DNA of 64,000 nucleotides from Membranipora membranacea (GCA_914767715.1 OU612070.1:29190025-29254024); one strand, 5' to 3'; positions 34,930-48,640 are shown, numbered from the stretch's first letter. Notes: generated by a model from the sequence alone, not told the origin. Numbers and translations are program-made.

Positions 34930-36690
34930 TAACTGGAACATTTTTACTTTTCCCAAGGGGGGGGATGTCTTATAAGTGAGGAATTACGGTACATACAGAG
35001 TTTGACTTTTGACCTTGAGCTGGACAAGCCAATCAAAAGCCCGGTGTATTGACACACCCACACCCTCCCCGCTACGCCTAAGGCGTGGGATCGGGCTGTG
35101 CCCGATCATTATGCTCATAATCCCCATAATGATCCTTTACTTGACCATGTGGAGAATTTTTCCAAAAATGTGGATGTAAAAAAAATTGCTATAATGACAG
35201 CTTAGATGACTGTCAATGTTTTATGTGTTAGAAGAGCTTGTGAGACCCATTGGTTGTACAATCCTCATTATTGCCAGGACTAACAGTAGCTGTTATGGTG
35301 TTTTCTCTGAGGACTCATTGTTTGAATTAATATTTAATATTGATTCACCCTGTATAGTTTATCTCCTGCGTTGGTTATTGCCCAGACTTCAATCAGTACT
35401 TACTCTGAACACCATGGCACCATCATGAAGGATTCCATCATTGACTTTGGATGTAGTTTCTTCATCTTATATCTGTGATTGTACTAATCCACAATACACT
35501 CTACCGAATCAGAGAGCAATAGTTAGGCCTCAAGTCTAAAAGGAGAGGGATAGAGGGAAGCTTGTCAAAACTCGCTGCAAACTGTTGAGATAAGAGCTGT
35601 CCCGCCCAAAATATTGTATCATATTTGCAGGCAATCCTAGAAAGTATCCCTAGAATACCTTCAGGGATCACAGGGTGCACTGTTTGGCTAGTAGGTACTA
35701 CCTGACATGGCCGTCGCGAGCCATTCACCCTAGCCGACCCGGAATGACTAAATGGATAATGAGTTGCCATAACGCCAGGACCGCCAACTTCATGGTTGGA
35801 GGTCCTGGCAATATGGCAACTCATCATCCAAGAAAATAAAAAATAACCAAACCCATTTCTACATGTATGGCAATCAAATTCAAAAATGTTTGTTGACATT
35901 GTCCGTCACAGTTTACCACAGGACTATCTGATTGGTTGTTGTGTGTTGGTGTTGTTGTAGGCAGAACCTTGGTACACGTATATGAGTATGTCGGTAGTGT
36001 GATGCATGTTATTGAGATAACAGAGGAAAGAGGTGGTTCTTTTAACTGAATACAGATGGTTGTACAAAGATGACCTCCATTATCTTAAACCACTGCTGCC
36101 ACAGCTGAGCTTTGCCCAGCATAGCCACCAGTCAAAAATTTAAATAGAGAGTTGTGGGATCAAAACATGAATGGTGTTATATGAGCTCTCAAAATGTAAG
36201 GAGTATCTTCTTCCTCAGCCATCCACCATTAGTGATGACATATGTTGAGGTTGACCAATCAGGTGCCTTTGAAATCTAGCTGAGATCCAACACTATTAAA
36301 AATGTTGGAGGTCACGCATGAAAGTTGGTTTTAAACGACGATACCGTTCCTGAAGAAGAAAACAAAGATGGGTGATAAACACAGGTGCTGACATCATGTG
36401 TTGTTAGATATGGTAAGAGTGTTGTATTGTGGTCTAAGGTGCTGTAAGGTGGAGAATGATGTCATAATCCAACCAACACAATGCCTCGCAACACCCCAAA
36501 GTGTTCTAGGTGCTGTAATAGGATGTGTCTTACAGCATTGAGGCTTATACAGCAATGTTGTGGGTAGATTAGGGCTTGCATGAGTGCATACTGCCACAGG
36601 TCTGCAACATTGTTGTATGTGCTGTGGGGCACCTGCACCAACAAAGCCTCTACTAAAGTTTTTCATAATAGTAGCTATGTCTACTGCCCA
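34930..36690. other. Gene-poor region with one perfect hairpin
   Basis: No coding exon recognised; the missing first LAS1L exon could be here but I cannot find it. Contains the hairpin 35754-35788 / 35795-35829 (GATAATGAGTTGCCATA and complement, loop about 6 bp), which creates a spurious 132-codon ORF. Confidence 0.5.
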
Positions 36691-38660
36691 TACATACACA
36701 CCACTCCTTGTACACACCACTATCTGGAATAATCTGCTCTCCGATGAGGATAACATCCATGAACAGACTGAAATAACAACAGACTATATTAACTTTTGCA
36801 CAGATATGTGCATACCCAAGAAAAGCTTCAGAATATGCACCAACCAGAAACCTTGGATGAATTAACATATAACAGAAATGATCGATAAAAAACAAGCAGC
36901 CCTTAAGGATGGAAACCGTAAACTATATAACAAACTAAAACGTGACATCACCAGATCTTTAACCAATAGTAAACAAAATTATTCTAAGAAAATACAGCAA
37001 CAGCTAGTAAACACACCAGCCAAAGCATGGACTGATATTAAGAAAATTAGTGGACTACCTACCTCCTAGCACTACAACAACTACAAAGAAGAACCCATTT
37101 ACACCTGATGACCTTAACACTTTCTTCACCAGATATGAAAAGCCTGTAACTCATCAGCCCATTATTGATCAACACACTACCAAAGCACCTCCACTGGAAA
37201 TATCAGAAGAGACAGTATTAAAACAGCTTAAGGGACTTAACTCTCGTTAAGGTCCAGGTCCTGATGGTCTCATACCAAAAATTCTGAAAATCTGCTGCTA
37301 TCAACTGGCACCTGTTTTTATTGAACTGTTCAATCTCTCGATCAAATCAAAGACAACTCCTAATTTAATTCATATGGAAATCTGCAATAATCATGCCACT
37401 TCCTAAAGTCGAGAATCCTGATCAACTTAAACAATATCGCCCAATAGCTCTCGCTGTATAATATGTAAAATGCTGGAGAGACTTACCAAACACTACATAA
37501 TAACTCATACACCCATGGATAAATATCAGTTTGCATATCGTGCACATCGCTCTACACAAGATGCAGTCTCCTTCACAATGCAGTCTCTACACAAGATGCA
37601 GTCTCTACACAAGATGCAGTCACTACACAAGATGCAGTCTACACAAGATGCAGTCTACACTAGAGACACCTTGCGTAGTTGGATGCCTTCTCGTCGATGA
37701 AACTTGTCACAGTTGTAGTAAGACATAATATGTCTTACTACAACTGTGACAAGTTTCGTCGACGAGAAGGCATCCAACTACGCAAGGTGTCTCTTCCTAG
37801 ACTTCTCATCAGCTTACAACACTATATCTGTTCCAGACCTCATTACACAACTGTCTCATCTCGACTCCAATGTCAGTCAATGGATAAATAGCTTTCTTAC
37901 CAACAAAGTGCGAATAATAATAGTGGATGGCATAATATCTAATCATATCACAACAAACACTGGAACCAGGGGTGTTGTGAATCTCCACTTTTGTTCTCAA
38001 TATATACTAATAAGATTACCTCAAATCTGAGTAATATTACTGTAATTAAATATGCAGACGACACCTGCATTATTGGCTGCATTGGCAATCAATCTGATCT
38101 TAATACTTACTTTGATGAGATTAAAAGAATTTCTAAACAATGTGATGATTTAAATCTTTTATTAAACCCAACTTAGACCCAAGAAATTATGTTCTCAACC
38201 CAGCATGTTAAACCCCATACCCCTACTGTTGTATTGAATGGAACCAATATTGTATTGTCTGATAAAGTTAGATACCTTGGTGTTATCAATGAACTAGGGT
38301 AGAGGTAGTTCATTGGTGTTATAGTGGATCAGGAATTGAGATTTCATGAGCATGTAAAATCAGTGGTTACAATGGCAGCTAGAAGGATGTATATTGTGAC
38401 GAATTTTGTATATTTTAGCTCTAAACCTCTAGCCAATATGTTATTCAAAAGCTTTATCATGTCCCTCATCTCCTATTGTTTACCTGTTATTTTTACTTGT
38501 ATCTATGCCAGTGATAAAAAGGCTATCAGAAAGATTTTTTAAAGAATTTGCTAAACTTGGTATTGAGTATCACGACATAGATTCACACATTCAGAAAATA
38601 ACTAAAACACTTGCGAACAAATACATAGAAGACGATGATCATTTCATTAATGAATTTTAG
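36690..38660 (+). pseudogene. Degenerate Jockey/CR1-like non-LTR retrotransposon
   Basis: RT landmarks in order on the + strand but in shifting frames: DYINFCTDMCIPKKSF (36782), LKGLNSR before a stop, AYRAHRSTQDAVS (37528), FLDFSSAYNTI (palm), KYADDTCII (YADD at 38051-38062), KVRYLGVI, and FKSFIMSLISYCLPVIF. Broken by stops, frameshifts, a tandem duplication of CTACACAAGATGCAGTCT (37575-37650), a 115-bp palindrome (37672-37788) and a small duplication at 38284-38320. The PQG motif region is altered (NTGTRGVV). Confidence 0.85.
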
Positions 38661-38883
38661 AGTCAATGCCCCTCCGGAAGATATCGAACTGTTTAATATA
38701 GAGGAGCATGGGGCAGAGACAGTTTTTTACGCCACCTTGTACATACTTGTTTTACCTGCATGTTTACCTGCAAGTTGGCAGGTTTCCAGCGCCAGCCTCT
38801 CCAGCTGTGACAATAGAAACCGTTGTTCCACAATCGGTTTATCGTTCCAGGTCAGCAACACATTTTCAAATAACAGGCTAATA

Positions 38884-40640
38884 TTAGACACATTGGGGGC
38901 ACAATAGATGTCTGGTGTCAGGCAGCATATTCCATTCTCCCGCTGTTCGGATGAAGAACGATCGCCGACAGTGAATGGTGTTGGTTTGGGGAGTGAAATA
39001 CTGGTGCTGGTGGCGGCGTGCTGAGTTATGTGCTGATCTAGTGAGAACTGATGGATTGTTGTGATGGTATTGGCTAAATACTTTTAGCCTGCACTCACCT
39101 CTACACTGGGAAAGTGGTGGCAGGTTACGCTGCTGTAAGAGACTGGTTGTGCGGTCGGTCTTTCTGATACCGCAGATAAGGCGTGCAGCTCGTCGTTGGA
39201 CAGATTCTAGTCGTTTGGCCTGAGTTTCTGTGACAGAATCCCAGGCGACAGACGCATATTCTAATACAGGTCTGACCAACTGCTTGTATGCAGTTTCCTT
39301 TACTGGTTGTGATGTTGTCAGTACATTTCTTCTTATAAAGCCCAAGGTGGAGTTTGCTTTGTTGGTGATATTCTCTATGTGTGTGTTCCAGATGATCTTT
39401 GGGTCGAGAGTGACACCAAGGTACTTCACAGTAGAAGCTCTTGGAATTTCAGTATCATGGAGAGAGATTGATTGAGTGTCAGGATTTCGCTTTCGTGAGA
39501 ACGTCATATGCTGACACTTCGTTGGATGGAATTCCATGTCTGAGTTTGTTTCCCATATGGCTAGCTGGTTTAGGTCTTCTTGCAGGCATTGATGGTTACC
39601 TACTGTGTTATAAACAACAGTATCATCTGCGAAGAGGCGTACAACCGACTTGATGTTATTTGGTAAGTCGTCGATGTAGTAGAGGAACAAAGTTGGACCT
39701 ATCACAGAGCCCTGAGGCACTCCTGATGTGACATTTTTTACTGATGATTCTTCGCCCTCAACTACAACTTTCTGCTGCCGCCCTGTAAGGAAGTCCTCGA
39801 TCCAAGCAATTACTTGGTGGTTGACACCATATTTGGCTAATTTGAGCAGGAGTTTTTGATGGTTGACCTTTTCAAATGCCTTGGGAACATCCAAGACACA
39901 GACTTCCATTTCTTTGCCTTGGTCGAGATTATATACAATGTCAGTAGATAGTTCGGTGAGTTGAAGTTCACAACCATGGTTCGCCCTGAACCCATGCTGA
40001 TTGCTGTGGAAGATGTTGTTGGATTCGGCGTATGTCTGCAGCTGGCTGGTGAGGATATGCTCCATGATTTTACTGGTGACGCATGTGAGGCTGACAGGTC
40101 GGTAGTTTTCTGCCATGTACTTCTCACCCTTCTTATAAACTGGGCACACGCTTGCCATCTTCCAATCCATGGAAACTTTATCTTTATCCAGTGAGCTTTA
40201 GAACATGGTGGTCAAGGGTTTAGCTAGCACATCAGCCAACTCTTTCAGTACCCGAGGACTGATACCATCAGGGCCAGTAGCCTTGTTCACTTTCAGAGTG
40301 GCAAGTTGTTTATGTACTCCATTGTTATCGATGAAATTTCGCTCATCTTCGAGTTCAAGGTCAGTTCTTGATAATCGGTTGGTGGTGTAGGATCGGAGAA
40401 GACGGATACAAACTGGTTGTTCAGGATCTCGGCTCTCTCTTTGGCTGATGTTACAATCATCGTACCCTTTTTCAGTGGTTCTACTGATGACACTGCGGCA
40501 GATCGGTGATTTTTCACATAAGTCCAGAATCTTTTCGATAGTTCACCTTTGGTTTTGCTTTCTTCAGTGAAAAGTCTATGGACATATTTGGCATGTCGTT
40601 TTCTCAGCAGTTTCTGCACAACATGTCTGTATGCATTGTA
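38884..40640 (-). pseudogene. Jockey/CR1-like non-LTR retrotransposon, nearly intact RT
   Basis: The frame 40170-38884 (428 codons, no internal stop) covers most of the polymerase: CPVYKKGEKYMAENYRPVSL, HGFRANHGCELQLTEL, VTSGVPQGSVIGP, RLFADDTVVY (FADD at 39633-39622), VKYLGVTLD, LVRPVLEYASVAWD. Upstream, 40619-40293 encodes the region between endonuclease and RT (HAKYVHRLFTEE). The two are split by a frameshift near 40292 and a TAA in the stretch following NKATGPDGISPRVLKELAD. No endonuclease domain is visible; 5'-truncated. The best preserved retroelement in the window. Confidence 0.9.
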
Positions 40641-41164
40641 TCTCTTTTCCAGGTGTAAGCTTCCCTTCCTTTTGTACTGCTGATTATTTTTCTTTATTAG
40701 TTTACTTTAAATGATATTTTGTTCTAAACAATCCTACAGAGCTTTTTTCCATTTTTGTTCACGTTTTTCAGTATTTACACTGAATTTCGCGACATGTAAT
40801 ATTGTCTGTGATATGTAATAAATCAATCAATCACAGTGTACAAAACTGGACTTTTTCTCTGTAAAGTTTTGGGCTTCTGTATATATATATGCTATGGTGC
40901 AAGTACAGTGGTTGTGTGCCCAAATGATCTCAATGACTGGGGGACTCAGCCACTCGACTTGCACCAACTACAGAAGGCCTGTGAGGGTATTGTTACTTGT
41001 GGATTAATAAGATTTTTCATACCAGTATTTATTTTCACATGTGATGAGAAAACATGCCTCCAAAATAGACTTAGCTATACGGATACATAGCCTAAGAAAG
41101 TTTACACTTTTTAGGCTGGATAATTGAGAGCCCGTTTTTACTCATTTTTAGTGAGTCAATTTTT

Positions 41165-41265
41165 CCCGGGTGCGTTCTATGTTCCGCTTCGCCGATGTTC
41201 CGCTGGTCTATGGTCCGCTTGAAATGGGTCTATAGTCCGCTGTTTTTTAGACCACTGTATCGATC
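41165..41265. repeat. TCTATGTTCCGC motif cluster (left)
   Basis: Four imperfect copies of a GGTCTATGTTCCGC-like motif, preceded by TTTTTCCCGGGTGC. The same arrangement occurs inverted at 52128-52215. Confidence 0.65.
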
Positions 41266-41570
41266 CTTATTCATCCATACAAACTGCTCCATGTAAGTTT
41301 AGCCCATTATCAAGGACTAAATTAATCAATATGACCAGACCTTCTTGCCCATTATAGACCACTAAACCAAGGAGTGACTGAACTCCACAGCTGAATCTAT
41401 AGATTGTGAAGATATTCCACGCTGAGTAGTCACCAGTCCATGTACTGACTTTAACTCTTACATTATCTAATGATGGACTATTTAAGTGCATTGGAACAAG
41501 GAGTAAGTGATTTGAATCAATTTAAATCTGTTTGAATGTACACTTATTGCATAGGACATCATTGCTGATG

Positions 41571-41719
41571 ACATGCAAACCACAGGCCTTCTGTAGTTGG
41601 TGCAAGTCCAGTGGTCGAGTGCCCCAGTGGCCGAGGCCTTTTCTTGAGAGAAAAGGCCTCGACCACTGGGGCACTCTACCACTGGACTTGCACCAACTAT
41701 AGAAGGCCTGTGATGCAAA
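41571..41719. repeat. ~149-bp palindrome
   Basis: Arms of about 70 bp with a 4-bp centre at 41645-41648 (TTCT TGAG AGAA). Blocks include GGCCTTCTGTAGTTGGTGCA and its complement. A partial copy with its own inverted ends lies at 40893-40990, so it is a dispersed family. Confidence 0.8.
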
Positions 41720-41964
41720 CCCTAACTTATGGAACTATCCTGCTTTCATAGCTTCTGTATTTTCTGGAAACCATTTTGGCGCTTGCTTAATTTGTTGTTT
41801 TTGCATTGTCATTGCGGCCAGTCAGATTCAAAAATTCCTTGATTAAAGCAACAAATTAAGCACATGTTAATGACCCAGAAATGTTAAACCGATTTTGAGC
41901 AGAAGTCACAGCTGGAGAGCTGGCGCTTGAGACGAAGAAGACGCAGGTACATACGCAGGTAAAT

Positions 41965-42990
41965 AAGCAAGCGCCAACATGGTTTCAGAAGCTATGAGAG
42001 CCAGCTGACAGAACAGATTTGCGACATTTCACAACAGTTTGACAAAGGAGAGGAAGCGGATGCCGGTTTCCTAGACTTCAGTAAAGCTTTCGACCAAGTT
42101 GACCACAATAACTTCTTCAGAAACTCGCTTATATTGGAGTTACCCCTCAAGCTACTTTCTAGGTACAGAGTCTACTAGAAGGTCAATCCCAAGTAGTTAC
42201 AGTTGATGGCCATAGTTATAGCCCACGCCAAGGTCATCCCAGGGTTCAGTAATTGGCCCAATCCTGTTCCTGGTCTACATAAACGACCTAGTTGACTCAG
42301 TCATATCCAAAACCCGCATGTTCGCAGACGATACGTCATCTGTTCGACCGGTGAAAACTTTTTCCAGCTCCAAAAAAATCTAGATGCCCTCCAAGTATGG
42401 GAGAGTAGTTGGAAGATGGAGTTCAATCCTGTCAAATGCGAACATGTTAAATTTACCCAAAAAAGAACTAAAGGAGCCAACAACAACCACATACATAATG
42501 AAACAGACATCCCTAAGACAAAGGGTGTAAAATACCTAGGATTAAGGCTGGAGAGCTCTCTTAGATGGAACGAAAACTTCAACTATATTACCAACAAAGC
42601 AGCCAGCATAAGGTGAGGGTTCATAAGAAGAGCACACAATACCATACTTTCTAAAACATCTCAGAGCAAAAGCTTACCCCATACTCGTCAGGCCCATTCT
42701 AGAATACACATCATCAGTATGGGATGGTAGCCTGACGCAAGCACAAGCAACAAAGCTCGAAGCTGTGTAACGCAAGGACGTGCGCATGTGTTTACAATGT
42801 TCCGCGGTCAGACCACACAACTAGCACCTCGCAGCTGATTGAACAACTAGAATGGAAAAACCAGTACCAGAATGGCGAAGAATTGTACTCTTCCGAGCCA
42901 TCCACTTTGGTAAAGTAGAGACTGACATGGGAGATTACATCAACTTCACCCACATCCTGGCAGTTCTAGAAGGCACAACCCACAGTACCT
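41965..42990 (+). pseudogene. Decayed non-LTR retrotransposon
   Basis: RT blocks in several frames: QHGFRSYESQLTEQI (41975), GFLDFSKAFDQVDH (42062), MFADD (TTCGCAGACGAT, 42321-42332), MEFNPVKCEHVKFTQ (42416), VKYLGLRLESSLRWN (42530), then PILEYTSSVWD-like sequence near 42700. Multiple stops and frameshifts. Confidence 0.8.
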
Positions 42991-43499
42991 AATACCTCAC
43001 TGCAGCACTGACCTCCACAAAAAGAGATTCTTTGTCTCCCCCGCTAAATTGTGAAATGATCTTTTTTATCACTCTTTGATACTTGTAGATCCTCCTGTGG
43101 CAGGTTAAGGTTACAGTAAATGGTGAAAATCTGGTTATACGATCTATGACACGGGCTGATTACCGATAGACGAGCCTGAAAAAATACTGGAAACTTCAGA
43201 TGAAGAAACGATTACTCTACAAGTATCAAGTAAGTATGGTATGCTTAATTGAGTTCAGTGGTAACTTCAGGCCTATATATAGGCATGTCGGCAAAGAGAA
43301 ATGCTTTCTCTCTGTTTCTGCTATTTGCAGCCGCTAGATGTCTGCCTGGCATCGACATCTGTTAGTTGCCAAATAGACATCCGGTTACATAAAAGGCATC
43401 CAGGCACGTATTTGACAAAGGTGGATTGGTATGTAGCAGAGGAGGATGGATTGTCACTCATCATCGGGGCGACAACCCCATCTGAATAGGGCTGTAACA

Positions 43500-44330
43500 A
43501 CAAATATTAATGCTCTAAGCCCATTTGGTTGGGTTTGTTAGACCGAAAATTTCTGCTCCAAGCCCATACAAATGGGTTTGTTACAGAAAGTATTACTGCT
43601 ACAAGCTGTTGTACTAAAAATGCTTTCTGTAAATGGCCATCCGCCACACATCTCTGGTCTATCCTCAGCCTATGCAGATGAGTTTGTTACTGCTCCAAGC
43701 CCATATGGATGAGTAGTTGGCAACCATCAGTTGCCATATGGCCATTCGGATGGGTTTGTTACAGTCACACTTCGAGATTGATACAAGGTGAAATGGATGG
43801 CCAGTTAGCATTGCCGCATGGGTATTTGTCATAAGCGGATGGCCCTTTTATGGAGATACGTTGCTGATGGCCTTTTACCGGACACATTTGGCTCATCTGG
43901 AAGAATGGTACAGCAAATATTACTGCTCAAACAAAACCCACCCGGATGGAGTTAATTTAGCAAACATTACTATTCCAAGCCTGTCTGGATGGGTTTGTTG
44001 CAGTTATAATGCGAAAAATGTGGCCGGTCCACCACAAATCTTTACGTTAAAGGTCCATCCACTCATGACAAATATCCATTTCACATTATATCAATTTCAA
44101 AGCTCGGCAGTCACAAACCAATCCTGTTGCAAATTTTGCAACCAGATGGCTTCATGGCAGATGTCAATTGTAAAACAGACCCATCCGGATGGCTATTTGG
44201 CAACCGTTGGACACCAAATAGGCGTCCTGATGGGTTTCTTTCACAGCAAACTCCACCGTAACAAAACCCATCTCTGTCTAAAGTGCATTTGCATCTGTTA
44301 CAAGCCAATCCTGTCCCATGAATTTTATGT
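43500..44330. repeat. Degenerate repeats around CCCATCCGGATGGG
   Basis: About ten loosely spaced copies, in both orientations, of GGATGGGTTTGTTAC and TTGGCAACC-like blocks (for example 43540, 43683, 43745, 43944, 43988, 44178, 44218). Too diverged to define a unit; a decayed satellite or a cluster of small inverted elements. ORFs here are not convincing. Confidence 0.5.
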
Positions 44331-44339
44331 CCGGTAGCG

Positions 44340-46150
44340 TTAAAAGCAACCGGAAGCCTATTTGTCCGTTGGGCAACCGACGGCTGCCAAATAGTAGGTT
44401 CTCATCGCAGAATAGCTATCAGAGTCCGAGAGGACAAATTTAGCATATTGTTTATACCTGGTTCTGGAAGTAGTTCATTGTGTTATGCGATTTTATCTCT
44501 GTTCGAACTCCACTGTTTTTGATGGCTATTGCACATTTGCCTCTAAGCGATCAACTTGCACTTCCAGTATGCCCGTTCATGTCTCTGGCCAAGATAAGCT
44601 CCTCTGCAGCACTGCAACAAACTCTGTCCAAAATCTGTCTTTGGCCTCCTCGTCACAGTCTTGCTGTTCGCATAGGCAGAAACGATGTTATAGGTCTGCC
44701 TTTTGGTCACCAAGTTCAAATTGATAATCCCCTCAGATTTCCTGGTTACATGACTCATCCCACACCATTCCTTGGTCTTATCCCGCCACTGTTGTACAGC
44801 TTGATGCCATCGTCAATGTATCTTGCCTTTCCTCCAGGCCTTTCTCCTCCCATCTGGTCTCCTGTAGGCATATGTTACCCCTCACCATCGTATCAGCTAT
44901 CTATCTACTCTTATTTGTGAGTGTAGCAATGTTTAGGGCCGCTAGCTTGATAATCGTCTACCTCGCTCGCCTACTTTCCACAAGGTCCCCAACAAGGGAG
45001 ATGCCTTGGCATAGTCTGGTTCTCTCTGGTTTTATGACAGTCTGTGGCATAGTTTTTCCGGCCGGATGCTCTGTCTGTCCCTGAACCCGTCTCTATCCAG
45101 GATTGGGACTGGCTGAGTCTGGCACAGGATTGTACATTCCTCAAGCGAATTTTTCATAATATCATAATATCTACAAAACAACCACCTCTATTGCAGAAAT
45201 AACTGTTGGTCTTGTTCTTGACTTTTTTGCTAGTTTTCATATTTTATCCTGCCCCCTACCTGTTCCAGCTAAGAATTGGTCACTTGCCATAGCACACCAG
45301 GACATGTAGGTATATACATAAAGTACATAATTATTTTGCTTTATTTTTATCAGATCCTATGCGGAGAAAATTAGTTGTGCATTTGGCTGCGACTTGAGAT
45401 GATTTCCACCAATCTACATCAGGTTTGTTAAGTTATCATGAACGTGAAAAATACCACTTGCCTTTGCCCCATAAGTGAGCCCAGAAGGTACAATATGAGG
45501 ATTGAAAAAAAACAAAGCTGAAAGACATAATGCATATGGTAATTCGCAGTTGGGCAGTAAAAATATTGACATTGAATGTACATCATATCAACTACCCTTG
45601 CGGATAAACTATTTTGGTTCCAAGTTTCAATCAAGGTAATTTGGTACCGAAAAACATAATATGTCCTGATTGGGAGGTCTGCATCAACCCATCACCCTAT
45701 CCCTAATGACAGGATACCAGTGCTAAGATGAGAAAGTGTCCATCTGTTCATCTTCACACTATTTCAGAGTGACCTACAATGCTGGTTGGTAAATAGAAGT
45801 GATATGTACGGGGATGTGAACTATTAGCTGAGGTAGTGTCCATCATGCCTACCGCGTATTGAGATATAGGTATGTACAAAGGTGTTACTTTCATTTTCAT
45901 TCCATAAGTACTGTAACCAAAAAATAGCTTCTCTCTGTGGAAGTGATTATGTTTATATTTATAGCAATCAGCAAATTTTTTTCCCCAGAAAGAAAGTATT
46001 TTTACAATCACAATACCTAAATTTGTTGTCAGTTGTTATAAGTTTTGATAGCACGAGGTCCTGGGTTCAATTTCCCTCTTGTTATGAGAGATCTCCCTGC
46101 TCATACCCCATAACACGCCGAGCAGCATAAACCAACACCAACTGAACTGA
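44340..46150. other. No recognised gene
   Basis: ORFs up to 146 codons (44480-44920) have no recognisable domain and overlap ORFs in other frames. Probably old transposon sequence. Confidence 0.4.
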
Positions 46151-46339
46151 CTCAAAAGTCGCCACTTCTCTAACAACAACTCTACAACTATACTGTGTGG
46201 AACATTCTCAGTCTACCGACATCAAAGAGGCTGTCTATCAGTAATAAACCTATTAAGACAATAAATTTCAAAAGTTGAAACTTGGTGCATGGCCAACAGG
46301 CTCACTCTAAATTATTCAAAAACGTTCCAAATTATTTTT

Positions 46340-46745
46340 AAATAGCCAAAAAAGCAAATTGTTTTGGCGGAATATAAAATTGATCTCAGCTGTAAAACAC
46401 AATTTTTTAGGCATTATTCTTGACTCTAATATAAGTGATATGAATCACCTCATGGACCACTGCCGAAAATTCAACCTAATTTTAACATTGATTAGGGCAG
46501 TTCTCCCTTATTTTGATAGCAAATCAATGGTTGACCTGTATTACCGTTGTTTTTACCCACATTTAATTTAAAAACCTGAATTCTGGGGCCATGCCACGAC
46601 ACAGATCTCCATTCCATTTCAGTTTCCATTCTTCAAAAAAAGTATGTACATGTTATTCTGAACAAAAAACCCAGAGAAAATGTCACATCATTTTTAAAAC
46701 ATAAGGAATCATGTGAATTCAAATGCTATTTGAATTTTGTACTTT
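46340..46745 (+). pseudogene. Non-LTR retrotransposon 3' RT fragment
   Basis: Encodes FLGIILDSNISDMNHLMDHC, LTLIRAVLPYFDSKS and DLYYRCFYPHLI, then a stop and the diverged continuation PEFWGHATT. This is the thumb/C-terminal part of a Jockey/CR1-like RT. Confidence 0.75.
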
Positions 46746-46769
46746 AAAACATGCTCAACTACTAAAAAA

Positions 46770-47975
46770 AGCCAACCGATCGGGATGAGAGGTCCTTGTT
46801 GTGCACTCGCTTGTCACTGTACAGCAAGCACCTAAAGGGGGTGGAGATGGGGTCTCAGACTTGTGCGCCCGTGCGCCTGGCTCCCTGTCTGAGGGGCAGT
46901 GATGACTGCAGCTGGAAGGGGCACTTGTCCTGTACGTGTGTCTCGTACTTGACCTTCAAGCTTTACAATTGGGCTGTCAAAGCTCTAGCGCAGGCTATAA
47001 GACTGTCCCTTTGCTTTTGACATATTTCTATTGCAATTATCTACATTTTTTGATTTAATCTTTTTTTGCCTTTCTCTGAGTCATACTCAATTGAACTTTA
47101 TCTATATATGTTATCAATTTTATCTCTAGCAATAAACACACATGAAAGAAAAAATTGTCTAACAGTCTTCGAGTTAGGGTGTCAATTACCTTTCTGAAAT
47201 GTGCAGTCTCACACCACTACCCTCCCTCATATCGGACAAGGGATAGAAATACCCATATAGATAATTATGGCAAACCTATACACAAAATGACCTAATGACC
47301 TAATTTTACACTAGTACCCACTCGGTAGCTAAAACTACATGCATCTTTAGTGGCTAGTTATTGCATAGCACCTTTTACATGATAATCCCATAATAACCTA
47401 ATACTAATAGTTATTTTTCTGGCTGCTTTGCGATGCCAATCAATGTTGCAGCTAGCTTTCTGGATATTGTAATCTTTATTTCTTTTTTAGACTGCCATAG
47501 AAAGACAGAGCATCTTAAAGAAATTCACCAGCTACAAGCAAACAAATAACCACACCTACTGAAGCATCAGTGTCGTGATTTAAAAAAAATTTATGGGCGT
47601 TGTAGCCATTTATAATGATTTAAGAACGAGGATTTATATTTTGGTCCATTTCCATAATTTTTATATAATCCTCATAGGGAAAAATGGAACTCTATCCTCT
47701 GTGCTCCCATAGATCTCAGCCAAACCTCAAATGTATTTTCCGGTAATTATTTATTCCTCTCCCTGAGAATAAAGCTTAAAATTCATTTTATACGATTATT
47801 TTATTAATGGTGTATTTTGATAAAGTATAACAGCTTCAATACAATGTAATGAGTGATGGATAACCAAAATTTTGTCTTTTTTAAACCAAGGACTAAGCAA
47901 CTTCCTAATAATATGCAAGTTGCGATTGTTATCAATATCCAGTTTTGCTCCAGGAATCTGGTAAAGATATCTGGC
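46770..47975. other. No recognised gene
   Basis: AT-rich, short ORFs only; nothing supported. Confidence 0.4.
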
Positions 47976-47979
47976 AACC

Positions 47980-48640
47980 ATTGGAATATGCCTCGCGTAA
48001 GATGACTGACACTTAGACGCGCTCTTCGATGGTAGAGAAGGAAACTCTTGTCATCATGTGGGCAGTTTGACTAGTATATGATAGGTCGAAAGTTTGAAGT
48101 TGAAACGGACCATAAACCCTTGGTACAAATTCTAGGTGGTAAAGATCTGGTTCAAATTGAGGATAATGAGGTATGGATATAAAAATTTTGGTGTTAAGAT
48201 GTTTGTTGCCGATAGTTTGAGCCGACCCAACGAGGCTTAGAGTGCAGCCAGTGTGAAGCTCTGTGCAGCTGTTGAGTACTATATTGACAGTATTGTGAGG
48301 ACTTAGTCCATGATATACATGAAATAGAGGCGTTTGAAGCCACCGTGACTGACGAAGTTGCAGTTAAACTCAAGCAGTATTTGTCAAGGGTTGGCGAAGA
48401 AACAAGCAGTCATAAATTGCCCGGGTACAAAGGTTGTCTCATGTTTAATGATAGACTTGATGTACCTGCTAGTGTGCGTAGTGCCTATATTGCACATGCA
48501 CATGCTGGACACCAGGGTACTGCTAAACCTGCAGAGCTGCCGACAGGTAGTCTGGTGGCCGAGCTATCACCCAACGACAAAGTTTTGTCAATTTTAGCTC
48601 TTGCTTTTGGCCTGAGTCCCGCAGCAATTGATCTCGGGAA
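47980..48640 (+). pseudogene. Ty3/gypsy-like pol fragment (RNase H to integrase)
   Basis: Starts YASRKMTDT and KETLVIMWAV (RNase H start), then KFEVETDHKPLVQILGGKD (RNase H, 48090), FVADSLSRPNEA (48205), and the integrase zinc-finger region IAHAHAGHQGTAKPAE (48488) followed one frame away by VVWWPSYH. Stops and frameshifts throughout; no LTR or reverse transcriptase found next to it. Confidence 0.8.

Noticed and set aside
35501-35899. 132-codon - strand ORF
   Set aside because: Runs through the hairpin at 35754-35829 and shows no similarity to a known family or to the missing LAS1L first exon.
38884-40640. Active retrotransposon
   Set aside because: RT reads open, but there is a frameshift, a stop in the upstream part and no endonuclease domain.
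44480-44920. 146-codon ORF as a possible gene
   Set aside because: No domain, Pro/Leu-rich, overlaps ORFs in other frames, no splice or start context, in a transposon-rich block.
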